Shown here piece by piece: positions 27,004-36,698 of a DNA stretch of 64,000 bases. Both the position numbers and the translations under genes were made by a program. The notes under the pieces are model-generated. The model was not told the DNA's origin. It searched no databases and worked only from the letters and a program-made list of their open reading frames with translations. Every line of letters starts with the position of its first letter. Position 1 is the first letter of the stretch. This DNA is from BOG-908 sp963848205 (GTDB lineage Bacteria > Pseudomonadota > Alphaproteobacteria > Acetobacterales > Acetobacteraceae): assembly GCA_963848205.1 (NCBI GenBank), contig CAWKCV010000003.1, positions 62,001 to 126,000 on the forward strand, in the 5' to 3' direction.

Positions 27004-28110
27004 CTACTTCGAATTGCCATGCCAGCGAAGCTCTACGGTCGACTTGGCAGCGTGGTCGAAATCAAGCGGCTTGGGGCCTGCGGGATATCCGTTCTGCTGC
27101 AGGATGTAAGCCATGATAGCCTCATACTCGGCCTTCTGCAGGTTTCCAGGATCGGTTGCCGGCATCTGCTGCGAAACTACGGTAAAAACTTCGCCGACCG
27201 TGTAGTCCGCTTTGGCATTTGCCCAATTCGGCCCCCGTAAGGCGGGTGCGGAGCGCCCTTCCAGATGCACGCCATGGCACATGGCGCAGTTGCCGAGAAA
27301 TTTCGCAAAGCCTGTCGCGGCCTGTGTTTTCGTGTAGAGCGCGGGCAATGCGGGCGATGCGGCACCAGAGTCGGGCAGCGCTGTCGTGACCGCGATCTTC
27401 GTCGCGTTGAAAACCTGGGCGTCGTGCGCGCTTTGCGGCAGGTATAGGGCCACGACATCGTAACGCGCATGTGGCTCGGCGAGCGGATAGACGGCAAGCT
27501 TCACCGCATCTGGCGTGCGTTCGTATTGCTCCACGGTCGGCTGCCAGATCATCGCCGCTTTCGCTCGGCCGCCGACGATCGCCTGCATCGTCTCTGCTTC
27601 CGTGGGGTGCACGTCCGAAGTGATGTTCGGGTGACCGGCGAAATACAAATTAGGTGCCGTCTCGAGCGTGACCGCGACCTCCGTGCCAGCGGGAAGATCG
27701 GCCAAAGTCCTGGCATTCATTCCCGCCTGTTCGACAAGTGCGAAACCGGTCTGCGCATAGGCTTTCGTAGCCAACAAACCCGGCGGCACGTCGCCGCCGT
27801 TCGTATCGACGGGAAAACCCATCACCAGCGCGCATTTGCTGGTCAGCAGCTCCCGGAAGCGTCGTAGCGGAAACGCGTCGTCGCCATTGTCGCTGTTGAA
27901 ATCGACGATGTCGAGCGTGAGCTCGGCCTGGCTCGCCACCCGACCCGCAATGGCACGGTCGCGATCGGCCGTCGCGCTCGCGCGATCAACGCAAACGCGC
28001 AAATCCGCTGCATGCGACACCGAAAACGGCGCCAGCGCCACCGAAGCCAACACCCACCACGCCATGCCGGCGGGGTGCAAAGCACCCCGCCTCAACGAAC
28101 CCGCACCCAT
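27004..28110 (-). CDS. MxaJ/XoxJ-like periplasmic binding protein fused to cytochrome c
   Basis: 368 residues, exported. A signal segment (WWVLASVALAPFSVSHA) is followed by a family-3 solute-binding-like domain (about 36-240) of the quinoprotein-associated MxaJ/XoxJ kind: it begins LRVCVD and has KCALVMGFPVD, ADLPAGTEVAVTLE and AIVGGRAKAAMIWQP. Residues about 265-350 form a class I cytochrome c with heme site Cys275-AM-Cys278-His279, with QQMPATDPG offering the Met ligand. It should take electrons from the alcohol dehydrogenase encoded just upstream. I use ATG 28110; an earlier start at 28152 overlaps that gene, and ATG 28065 lies just past a strong hairpin. In methylotrophs these two functions are separate proteins (XoxJ, XoxG). 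Confidence 0.82.
   Translation of the reverse strand: MGAGSLRRGALHPAGMAWWVLASVALAPFSVSHAADLRVCVDRASATADRDRAIAGRVASQAELTLDIVDFNSDNGDDAFPLRRFRELLTSKCALVMGFPVDTNGGDVPPGLLATKAYAQTGFALVEQAGMNARTLADLPAGTEVAVTLETAPNLYFAGHPNITSDVHPTEAETMQAIVGGRAKAAMIWQPTVEQYERTPDAVKLAVYPLAEPHARYDVVALYLPQSAHDAQVFNATKIAVTTALPDSGAASPALPALYTKTQAATGFAKFLGNCAMCHGVHLEGRSAPALRGPNWANAKADYTVGEVFTVVSQQMPATDPGNLQKAEYEAIMAYILQQNGYPAGPKPLDFDHAAKSTVELRWHGNSK
28069..28091. other. Perfect hairpin at the start of the binding protein-cytochrome gene
   Basis: GGCGGGGTGC, AAA, GCACCCCGCC on the plus strand: ten perfect pairs. In the leftward message it lies between the two candidate starts (28110 and 28065), 3 bases before the second. 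It could damp expression of the fusion gene relative to the dehydrogenase. There is no T-run, so it is not a classical terminator. Confidence 0.6.
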
Positions 28111-28123
28111 CGCGGACCGCGTC

Positions 28124-29869
28124 TTACAGGCTGAACACATAGAGATGCCCACCGACCGGAATTGCGCTCACGGCAGGATCCTTGGCCATGTCGCCGCCCC
28201 AGAGCGGGGTTGCACCACCCCAGCCTGCCCACACGCCGACAAACTGCTTGTCGCCCACTTTCCACGTGCTCGGCACGCCAATGATGCCGCTGCTCATTTG
28301 CGGGCTCTTCCATTTGACGGCACCGGTCTTGGCGTCGAACGCATAGAGGAAACCGTCGGCCGAGCCGGAAAATACAAGGCCGCCAGCAGTGGCCAGCATG
28401 CCGTCATTCCATGGCAACTTGCTGCCGAACCGCCAGGCCTGCTTGCCGGTATTCAGATTGATCGCCTGCACCTCGCCCCATTCGTTGGGGAAAGCAGGAT
28501 CGCGCAGAACCTTGAAGCCCTCATCGAGGAAAGGCAGCCCGGCCTTGTAAGCGCCGCCGGCAGTGCCCTTGATTGTCATGCAGGTATGCATCGTCGGCAC
28601 GTAGGCCATCTTGGTCTGCGGATCGACGGCGATCGGCCACCAGTTCTTGCCGCCCAGGAAACTCGGGCAGGTGAAGACCTGCTTACCCACGTCGGGCCGC
28701 ATCTTGTCGTCGGTCACCATCTGCCCGTTCTTGACGCCGCTCACGCTCGTCGCAGTCGCGAATTTCTGCGCATAGATCAGCTTGCCGCTGATCCGGTCGA
28801 TCGCATAAAACCATCCGTTGCGACTGGCGGAAACCAGCGCTTTGTGCGCGGTGCCGTTGTAGGTGATGTCGGTCAGCACCGTCTCATTGGTGCCGTCGTA
28901 ATCCCACGTGTCGTGCGGCGTATATTGATACGACCACTTGATGTTGCCGGAAGCCGGGTCCATCGCGATGACGCTGTCAGTGTAGAGGTTCGTTCCGGGC
29001 CGCAAAGTCGCCAGCCACGGGCCGGGATTGCCCACGCCCCAGAACAATGTGTCGGTAGCGGCATCGTAGGTGCCGGTCAGCCACGCGCCGCCGCCGCCTG
29101 TTTTATACGCGCCCTTCGGCCAGGTATCGCCGCCTTTTTCATTCGGTGCGGGAATGGTGTAGCGCTGCCAGACTTGCGTGCCGGTAGTGGCGTCGAGTGC
29201 CACCACCGAGCCGCGTGCGCCATATTCACCGCCGGACATGCCGACGATGACTTTCCCCTTCACCACCAAGGGCGCCAGCGTCATCGCGGCACCGAGGTCG
29301 GCAGGCGCCAACTGTTTCTTCCAAGCCACCGCACCAGTTTTGCCGTTCAGCGCGACGACATAATTGTCCAGTGTCGCGATGAACACGTTCTCGCCGTAGA
29401 GCGCCACGCCGCGGTTGACCACGTCGCAGCAAACTGTTTTGAGGCCGACGGCGCTCAAATCATGCTTGTACGTCCACAATTCCTTGCCGGTGCTGGCCTG
29501 AAAGGCATGCACCTCATCCTTCGGCGTGGTGACGAACATGTAGTCGCCATTGATCAGCGGCGGCAATTCGTGGCCCTGCTGAAAACTGCTTTTATAATTC
29601 CACGCCGGCTTGAGCATGCTCACGTTCGTGCCGGTAATCTTGTCGAGCAGCGAATAGCCGCTGCTGGTGTAGTCATGGCGATACATCAGCCAACCCGGAT
29701 CGCTGGCGGCCGCCAGCAGACGCGCATCGGTCACCGGCGCGTAGGTGGGCTGGCCGGCCAACGTCTCGGCGGCCGTGGGCAGGGCTGCCAGCGCACCGAG
29801 AGCGGCGCCGAGAGCCAGGCCCAGGCGGCGGCGCGGGCCGTTTGTGGCGTGTGTCGAGCGAATGTTCAC
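28124..29869 (-). CDS. PQQ-dependent alcohol dehydrogenase (quinoprotein), lanthanide-type motif
   Basis: Periplasmic eight-bladed quinoprotein, 581 residues from GTG 29869 behind a perfect AGGAGG (the longer open frame to 30064 would run through the operators). Signal peptide with RRRLGLALGAALGALAALPT and an AAA cleavage site. Vicinal disulfide Cys147-Cys148 (TVCCDVVNRG), tryptophan-docking blades such as GAVKWKS, and the catalytic Asp323 in TWDYDGTNE, with a second Asp at 325. Asp two residues after the catalytic base is the mark of lanthanide enzymes (XoxF, ExaF, PedH); calcium enzymes have Ala, Ser or Thr. The overall look is ethanol-dehydrogenase-like (ExaA/ExaF group). It has no fused cytochrome domain. 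Confidence 0.92.
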   Translation of the reverse strand: MNIRSTHATNGPRRRLGLALGAALGALAALPTAAETLAGQPTYAPVTDARLLAAASDPGWLMYRHDYTSSGYSLLDKITGTNVSMLKPAWNYKSSFQQGHELPPLINGDYMFVTTPKDEVHAFQASTGKELWTYKHDLSAVGLKTVCCDVVNRGVALYGENVFIATLDNYVVALNGKTGAVAWKKQLAPADLGAAMTLAPLVVKGKVIVGMSGGEYGARGSVVALDATTGTQVWQRYTIPAPNEKGGDTWPKGAYKTGGGGAWLTGTYDAATDTLFWGVGNPGPWLATLRPGTNLYTDSVIAMDPASGNIKWSYQYTPHDTWDYDGTNETVLTDITYNGTAHKALVSASRNGWFYAIDRISGKLIYAQKFATATSVSGVKNGQMVTDDKMRPDVGKQVFTCPSFLGGKNWWPIAVDPQTKMAYVPTMHTCMTIKGTAGGAYKAGLPFLDEGFKVLRDPAFPNEWGEVQAINLNTGKQAWRFGSKLPWNDGMLATAGGLVFSGSADGFLYAFDAKTGAVKWKSPQMSSGIIGVPSTWKVGDKQFVGVWAGWGGATPLWGGDMAKDPAVSAIPVGGHLYVFSL

Positions 29870-30007
29870 TTCGTTCCTCCTTGGTGTTTCCGCATCCTTG
29901 CCAGGCCTCTTGGGTTGGCGCCTGCCCTGTCGGCAGCCTGGTTGCCTGCATAGGCGCCCATTTGAATGCCCCCGCGCAATGGCAACCCTGCCACGCCTGC
30001 GCTTATG

Positions 30008-30025
30008 TGTCGCAGTTCTGCGACA
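30008..30025. promoter_or_regulatory. Palindromic operator 1 between alcohol dehydrogenase and its regulator
   Basis: TGTCGCA-GTTC-TGCGACA, identical to the porin site at 25277. It lies 139 bp upstream of the dehydrogenase GTG and 142 bp upstream of the regulator start. Confidence 0.75.
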
Positions 30026-30045
30026 AGCCATCGGATCCGCAAGTA

Positions 30046-30063
30046 TGTCGCAACACTGCGACA
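30046..30063. promoter_or_regulatory. Palindromic operator 2
   Basis: TGTCGCA-ACAC-TGCGACA, perfect arms with a different 4-base spacer. Its centre is 38 bp from operator 1, not a whole number of helix turns. Confidence 0.75.
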
Positions 30064-30076
30064 CAGCCGACAGATG

Positions 30077-30094
30077 GGTCGCAATATTCTGTCA
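30077..30094. promoter_or_regulatory. Degenerate third operator
   Basis: GGTCGCA-ATAT-TCTGTCA: left arm 6/7 and right arm 4/7 of the consensus, 31 bp from operator 2 and nearest to the regulator gene. It may be a weak site for autoregulation. Confidence 0.4.
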
Positions 30095-30166
30095 ATCTTC
30101 GGAAACTATCCTATATGTTACCCGCACAGACCGGCAAAGACCGGTCGGAAAAGTTCGGAGGAGATT

Positions 30167-31117
30167 TTGCACCACGCTGACCGCGTACGTGCCGTCGCAG
30201 GCGACCCATCGGCGTCCGCCCGCTCAGCCCTTTTCGCTTCCTGGGCGCGATCGCTGACGCGCTACAAGCTCGACCCGCTGGACCGCGAGCCCACCCGCAG
30301 GCTGACTGAACGGGAGTTCCAGGAGGCGCGCGCTCGCGTCGAGCCGTTGCTGCGCGCCGGTGTCACGACGCTGGACAGGCTGTTTGCCGCGGTCGGCGGA
30401 AGCGGCTGCTGCGTGCTGTTCACCGACCGTCATGGCGTCACCGTCGACCGGCGCGGCGCCTGCGGCAACGACAAGGAATTCCGCAATTGGGGCCTGTGGC
30501 CCGGTGCGGTCTGGAGCGAGGAAAGCGAAGGCACCAACGGCATCGGCACGTGCCTCGCCGAATCGCGTCCGCTGACGATCTATCGCGAGCAGCATTTCCA
30601 CTCCCGCAACGTCGGGCTGACCTGCGCGGTCGCTCCGATCTACGATCACCGCGGCCAGCTCGCGGCCGCACTCGATGTATCCTCCTGCCGCGACGACCTG
30701 ACCGAGGACCTGGCGCGGCTGATCGGCTCGGCCGTGCTCGATGCCGCCCGCAAGATCGAGGCACGCCATTTCGCCCACGCCTTCCCCGGCGCGCGCATCG
30801 TGCTCGCCACCGACAGCGATGTGGCGGCCGGTGCCATGCTCGCCATCGGGGAAGACGATTTCGTGCTCGGTGCAACCCATGCGGCGCGCCAGGTCTGCGG
30901 CATCACAGACGCGATGATCGAACGCGGCATGCCGGCCCAGCATGTGCTCGCGCCGCAGCAGGACAATCCGGAAGATTTCGACCGTGCCGAACGTGGCGTG
31001 CTTCAGCGCGCACTCGCCCGTTGCGACGGAAACGTGTCGGCGGCCGCGAAAACGCTGGGGATCAGCCGCGCCACGCTGCATCGCAAATTGCGCCGCGCCG
31101 GTGCCGCCCGCGCCTGA
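30167..31117 (+). CDS. GAF-domain, Fis-type HTH activator lacking the sigma-54 AAA+ domain (AcoR-like)
   Basis: 316 residues from TTG 30167, six bases after GGAGGAG. The N-terminal half matches AcoR-type sensors (SWARSLTRYKLDP, then the GAF signature WSEESEGTNGIGTCLAESRP and NVGLTCAVAPIYD). The C-terminal 45 residues are a Fis-like HTH (ALARCDGNVSAAAKTLGISR). AcoR proper has a central AAA+ domain that activates sigma-54 RNA polymerase; here GAF and HTH are separated only by about 90 residues without Walker or GAFTGA motifs. It should therefore work with sigma-70 or as a repressor. It is divergent from the alcohol dehydrogenase and the presumed reader of the TGTCGCA-N4-TGCGACA sites. Confidence 0.85.
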   Translation: MHHADRVRAVAGDPSASARSALFASWARSLTRYKLDPLDREPTRRLTEREFQEARARVEPLLRAGVTTLDRLFAAVGGSGCCVLFTDRHGVTVDRRGACGNDKEFRNWGLWPGAVWSEESEGTNGIGTCLAESRPLTIYREQHFHSRNVGLTCAVAPIYDHRGQLAAALDVSSCRDDLTEDLARLIGSAVLDAARKIEARHFAHAFPGARIVLATDSDVAAGAMLAIGEDDFVLGATHAARQVCGITDAMIERGMPAQHVLAPQQDNPEDFDRAERGVLQRALARCDGNVSAAAKTLGISRATLHRKLRRAGAARA

Positions 31118-31156
31118 CGGCCAAGCCCCAATGACAGGGCCTGGCCACGCTGCAGG

Positions 31157-31240
31157 CTACTTCTTGGCTTCAGCGCAGGCGTAGCTGTTGATTTCCGCGC
31201 CCAGTGCGATTTCGACGACGACCGGTGTCTTCCAGGCCAT
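31157..31240 (-). CDS. pqqA: PqqA, precursor peptide of the cofactor PQQ
   Basis: 27-residue peptide starting MAWKTPVVVEIALGAEINS and ending YACAEAKK. The Glu and Tyr that are cross-linked to make PQQ are spaced E-I-N-S-Y, exactly the family pattern. AGGGAG lies 8 bases before ATG 31240, and a GATAAT -10-like box 29 bp upstream of the ATG. It is too short for ordinary gene calling. None of pqqB-E lies next to it in this window: it stands alone, convergent with the GAF regulator and close to the PQQ enzyme. Either the remaining genes are elsewhere or this is an extra pqqA. Confidence 0.93.
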   Translation of the reverse strand: MAWKTPVVVEIALGAEINSYACAEAKK

Positions 31241-31339
31241 GATTGAGCTCCCTTGTTGCAACATTATCGAAGCTGGCTGGGGGTTTCTGCTTGGTCAAGC
31301 GCGTGACTTAGCTTGCCCCCGGAAAGTGTAGCGGAAGTG

Positions 31340-31384
31340 AGGCAAGCAGTCCTTTTTTGAAAAAAAGACTAAAAAACTTTTGAA
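31340..31384 (+). repeat. AT-rich dispersed palindrome, copy 6 (pqqA-oxyR gap)
   Basis: GGCAAGCAGTCCTTTTTTG, AAAAAAAGACT, AAAAAACTTTTG. Single box, near consensus, 12 bp past the end of oxyR. It could terminate oxyR. Confidence 0.85.
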
Positions 31385-31396
31385 ATCTGGCGTGTT

Positions 31397-32299
31397 TCAC
31401 CCTGCGATCAGCGGGGCCAAAGCGCGATATTCATGTGCCCGAGGCGAACCGGCCCGCCAGGCCAGCCCGATCGTCCGGCAAGCCGACCCGCCGCTCAGCG
31501 GCCGCAGCTCCACATCCGCCCACGCCGCCACCCCTGCATCCACCGCCATCTGCGGCAGCAGCGTCACCCCAAGCCCGCCGGCCACCATCTGCGCCAGCGT
31601 ATGCAGGCTGGTGGCGGCAAACTCCTCCTGCTCGCCCGCCTTGTTGCCGCGCGGAATGCCGCACACCGAAAGGGCCTGGTCGCGCAAGCAGTGGCCGTCC
31701 TCCAGCAAGAGCAGGCGCTCGCCCTCCAGCTCGGCGGCGGCCACCCGTGTGCGGGCGGCCAGGCGGTGGCCTTTCGGCAGCGCCACCACGAACTCGTCGC
31801 GCGCAATGGCCAGCGTTTCCGCGTCCCCGCAATCGTACGGCAGCGCCACGAGCAGCAGATCCAGCCGGTTGCGCGCCAGCCGCTCCACCAGCGCCTTCGT
31901 CGTATCCTCGCGCACGAAAATGCGCAGGTTGGGAAACGCGCCACGCAGAACCGGCATCAGCCGCGGCAGCAGAAACGGCCCGATGGTGGGGATCACGCCC
32001 AGCCGCAGAGGTCCGCTCAATGGCGCGCGTGCGGCACCGGCGGCCTCGGCCAGCGCTTCCAGCGCACCCAGCACGCGTCGTGCATGCGCCACGATGTCCT
32101 CGCCCAACGCGGTGAACACCACATGCTTGCCGGCGCCGCGGTCGAGAATGGCCGCGTCGAGCTGACGTTCGAGCGCCAGCAGCCCGGCCGAAAGCGTCGA
32201 CTGCGTGACCGAGCACGCGTCCGCCGCGCGCCCGAAATGGCCGTGTTCGGCCAGCGCCACCAGGTAGCGGAGCTGCTGCGGGCTGGGCAGGGGAGTCAT
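31397..32299 (-). CDS. oxyR: LysR-type peroxide sensor OxyR
   Basis: 300 residues: LysR winged HTH at 5-64 (FGRAADACSVTQSTLSAGL) and a periplasmic-binding-like sensor. The two redox cysteines are in place: Cys204 in EDGHCLRDQ and Cys213, nine residues apart as in E. coli OxyR (199/208). Oxidation by hydrogen peroxide should form their disulfide and switch on katG, which is divergent and starts 95 bp away. The start codon lies inside a perfect 19-bp dyad (next entry), suggesting autoregulation. Confidence 0.94.
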   Translation of the reverse strand: MTPLPSPQQLRYLVALAEHGHFGRAADACSVTQSTLSAGLLALERQLDAAILDRGAGKHVVFTALGEDIVAHARRVLGALEALAEAAGAARAPLSGPLRLGVIPTIGPFLLPRLMPVLRGAFPNLRIFVREDTTKALVERLARNRLDLLLVALPYDCGDAETLAIARDEFVVALPKGHRLAARTRVAAAELEGERLLLLEDGHCLRDQALSVCGIPRGNKAGEQEEFAATSLHTLAQMVAGGLGVTLLPQMAVDAGVAAWADVELRPLSGGSACRTIGLAWRAGSPRAHEYRALAPLIAG

Positions 32300-32314
32300 C
32301 GAGAACCTCGATGA
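32296..32314. promoter_or_regulatory. Dyad with LysR box over the oxyR start codon
   Basis: TCATCGAG-AAC-CTCGATGA, perfect arms. It contains the T-N11-A core typical of LysR-family sites and covers the oxyR ATG (32297-32299). Probable OxyR binding site for itself; the distance to katG (81 bp) also permits activation of katG. Confidence 0.5.
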
Positions 32315-32394
32315 AAAGCCCGAACTTTATTCATTGGAGCGTGTCGCATCGAGGGTCCATATGGAGCCGAGCGACAGGCGAAGGAAGCACGACC

Positions 32395-34614
<2,220 letters not shown>

Positions 34615-34754
34615 CCACTCGACCAAATCGCACCGGTTCGGGCATCGCCCGGGCCGGTCGCGGTTGTGTGTTGGCCGGATGGCCCCTCGGGGCTTTCCGG
34701 CCAAGCCATCTGCCTCCACGCTGGCGCCAAACATTGCCGGTGGGAGAGACCAAC

Positions 34755-36575
34755 ATGCTGACACGTCGAGATTTGGCCAAAACGGCCGCAAGCGCATCTG
34801 CCTTCGCCGTGTTGCTGGCCGCACGCAGATCTAGCGCACAAGTGCCAATTTCGGCCTCGCCGCTCGACGCGCTGTTCACCCAATTCGCCGACGAGATGCT
34901 GCAACGCGTGCCCGAGCGCGCGACGAGCCTGGGCCTCGATGTCGGCCATCTCGCGCCGTTGCGCGGCAAACTGCACGAGGCGTCGCTGGCAGCCATCGCG
35001 CAGGACAAGCGCGACAATGCACGCCGCCTCGCGCAACTAACTGCACTCGGCTCGAACGGGCTTTCGGGCCTGCAATCGGCAAACTACGAAACTGTCCTGT
35101 TCAGCCTGCAGGTCAACGACGAGGCGAACAGACTGTTCGACTACGGCGCCGGCGGCGCGCGCTCGCCTTACGTGCTCAGCCAGCTCACCGGGGCCTATCA
35201 ATCCGTGCCGGATTTTCTCGACACGCAACACCCGATCCACACCGCGCAGGACGCGGAAGATTATCTCGCGCGCATGCAGGCCTTCGTGCGGCTGCTCGAT
35301 CAGGAACTCGAAGTCTTCCACCACGATACCGCCCTGGGCGTCGTGCCGCCCGATTTCATCCTCGACAAGTCGCTCGTCCAGATGAAATTGTTCCTGACCA
35401 CGCCGGCAGAAAAGGCAACGCTCGTCACCTCGCTCGCGCGTCGTGCCGATAAAGCCAAGCTCGATCCGGACTACGCCAAACGTGCAGCCGAGCTCTACAC
35501 GCAACACATAGTGCCGTCGCTGCAGCGCCAGGCCGACGCGCTGACCGCCGCACGCAAAACCGCGGTGCACGATGCCGGCGCCGCGCGCCTGCCGAAGGGT
35601 GAGGATTTCTACCGGCTCGGCCTTAAGACTTACACGACAGCGACAATCTCGCCTGCCGACATCCACAAGACCGGCCTCGATCTCGTGGCCAGCCTGTCGG
35701 CCGAAATCGATGCCGCGCTGATCAAGCAGGGCATGAAGGAGGGCAGCGTCGGCACCCGCCTGGCCGCGCTCGCCGCCGACAAGAAACATCTCTACGACAA
35801 CACCGACGAGGCCAAGGAACAGCTCATCGCCGACCTCAACGGGCTGGTGGCCAAGATGCAGGCGCGGTTGCCCGAGCGGTTCGACACGCTGCCGAAAGTG
35901 ACCGTGCAGATCAGGCGCGTTCCAAAGGCGATCGAAGCCGGCGCACCCGGCGGCTACTACCAGAGCGGTGCGCTGGATGGCTCGCGCCCCGGCGCCTACT
36001 ACATCAATCTGCGCGACACCGCGGAGTGGCCGCGCTGGACTCTGCCCACGCTCACCTATCACGAAGCGATCCCCGGCCATCATCTCCAAATCTCGCTGGC
36101 GCAGGAGACACCCGGGTTACCGCTCATCCGCAAGATGGGCGGCTTCTCCGGCTATGCGGAAGGCTGGGCGCTCTACTCCGAGCAACTCGCCGTCGAGATG
36201 GGCATGTACGACAACGATCCGCTCGGCCATATCGGCCAATTGCAGGCGGCACTCTTCCGCGCCGTGCGTCTGGTTGTCGATTCCGGCCTGCACGCCCAGA
36301 ACTGGAGCCGCGAGCATGCCGTCGATTATTACGTCGATACGCTAGGCGACAAGCGCAGCGCCGCGATCACCGAAGTGGAGCGCTACTGCGTATGGCCGGG
36401 CCAGGCGTGCAGCTACATGATCGGGAAACTGACCTGGCTGCGCCTGCGGGATCGCGCACGCACGGCGATGGGTGCGAAGTTTGACATCAAGAAGTTCCAT
36501 GATGCGGGGTTGTTGTCGGGGAGCTTGCCTTTGGATGTTCTCGATACCGTCATTGGCGATTATACAAAAGCTTAA
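34755..36575 (+). CDS. DUF885 family protein, Tat-exported, probable metallopeptidase-like
   Basis: 606 residues. A twin-arginine signal (TRRDLAKTAASASAFAVLLAA) directs folded export. DUF885 proteins are largely alpha-helical and carry a HExxxHH-like site; here YHEAIPGHHLQISLAQ near residue 434 with a downstream GYAEGWALYSEQLA gives His and Glu ligands reminiscent of gluzincin peptidases. No function is proven for the family as I know it. GGGAGAG precedes ATG 34755. It follows katG by 140 bp on the same strand and ends directly in a double copy of the dispersed repeat, which may terminate it. Confidence 0.85.
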   Translation: MLTRRDLAKTAASASAFAVLLAARRSSAQVPISASPLDALFTQFADEMLQRVPERATSLGLDVGHLAPLRGKLHEASLAAIAQDKRDNARRLAQLTALGSNGLSGLQSANYETVLFSLQVNDEANRLFDYGAGGARSPYVLSQLTGAYQSVPDFLDTQHPIHTAQDAEDYLARMQAFVRLLDQELEVFHHDTALGVVPPDFILDKSLVQMKLFLTTPAEKATLVTSLARRADKAKLDPDYAKRAAELYTQHIVPSLQRQADALTAARKTAVHDAGAARLPKGEDFYRLGLKTYTTATISPADIHKTGLDLVASLSAEIDAALIKQGMKEGSVGTRLAALAADKKHLYDNTDEAKEQLIADLNGLVAKMQARLPERFDTLPKVTVQIRRVPKAIEAGAPGGYYQSGALDGSRPGAYYINLRDTAEWPRWTLPTLTYHEAIPGHHLQISLAQETPGLPLIRKMGGFSGYAEGWALYSEQLAVEMGMYDNDPLGHIGQLQAALFRAVRLVVDSGLHAQNWSREHAVDYYVDTLGDKRSAAITEVERYCVWPGQACSYMIGKLTWLRLRDRARTAMGAKFDIKKFHDAGLLSGSLPLDVLDTVIGDYTKA

Positions 36576-36687
36576 GCAAGCAGTCCTTTTTTGAAAAAGG
36601 ACCAGAAAACTTTTGCCCTCCGGAGCTTCGCGACAGCGGAACAAAAGTCTTCTGCTTCTTGTCTTCAGAAAAGAAGTCTTCCTTCTC
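36575..36687. repeat. AT-rich dispersed repeat, copy 7, double
   Basis: Left box 36575-36615 (AGCAAGCAGTCCTTTTTTG, AAAAAGGACCAGAAAACTTTT) and inverted right box 36640-36687 (ACAAAAGTCTTCTGCTTC, TTGTCTTCAGAAAAGAAG), around CCGGAGCTTCGCGACAGCGG. It begins at the last base of the DUF885 stop and ends 11 bp before the enoyl-CoA hydratase start. Confidence 0.88.
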
Positions 36688-36698
36688 GGAGCACGTCC

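Noticed and set aside
29870..30064. Longer N-terminus for the PQQ alcohol dehydrogenase
   Set aside because: It would cover the operator sites, is Arg-rich without a signal sequence, and ignores the perfect AGGAGG before GTG 29869.
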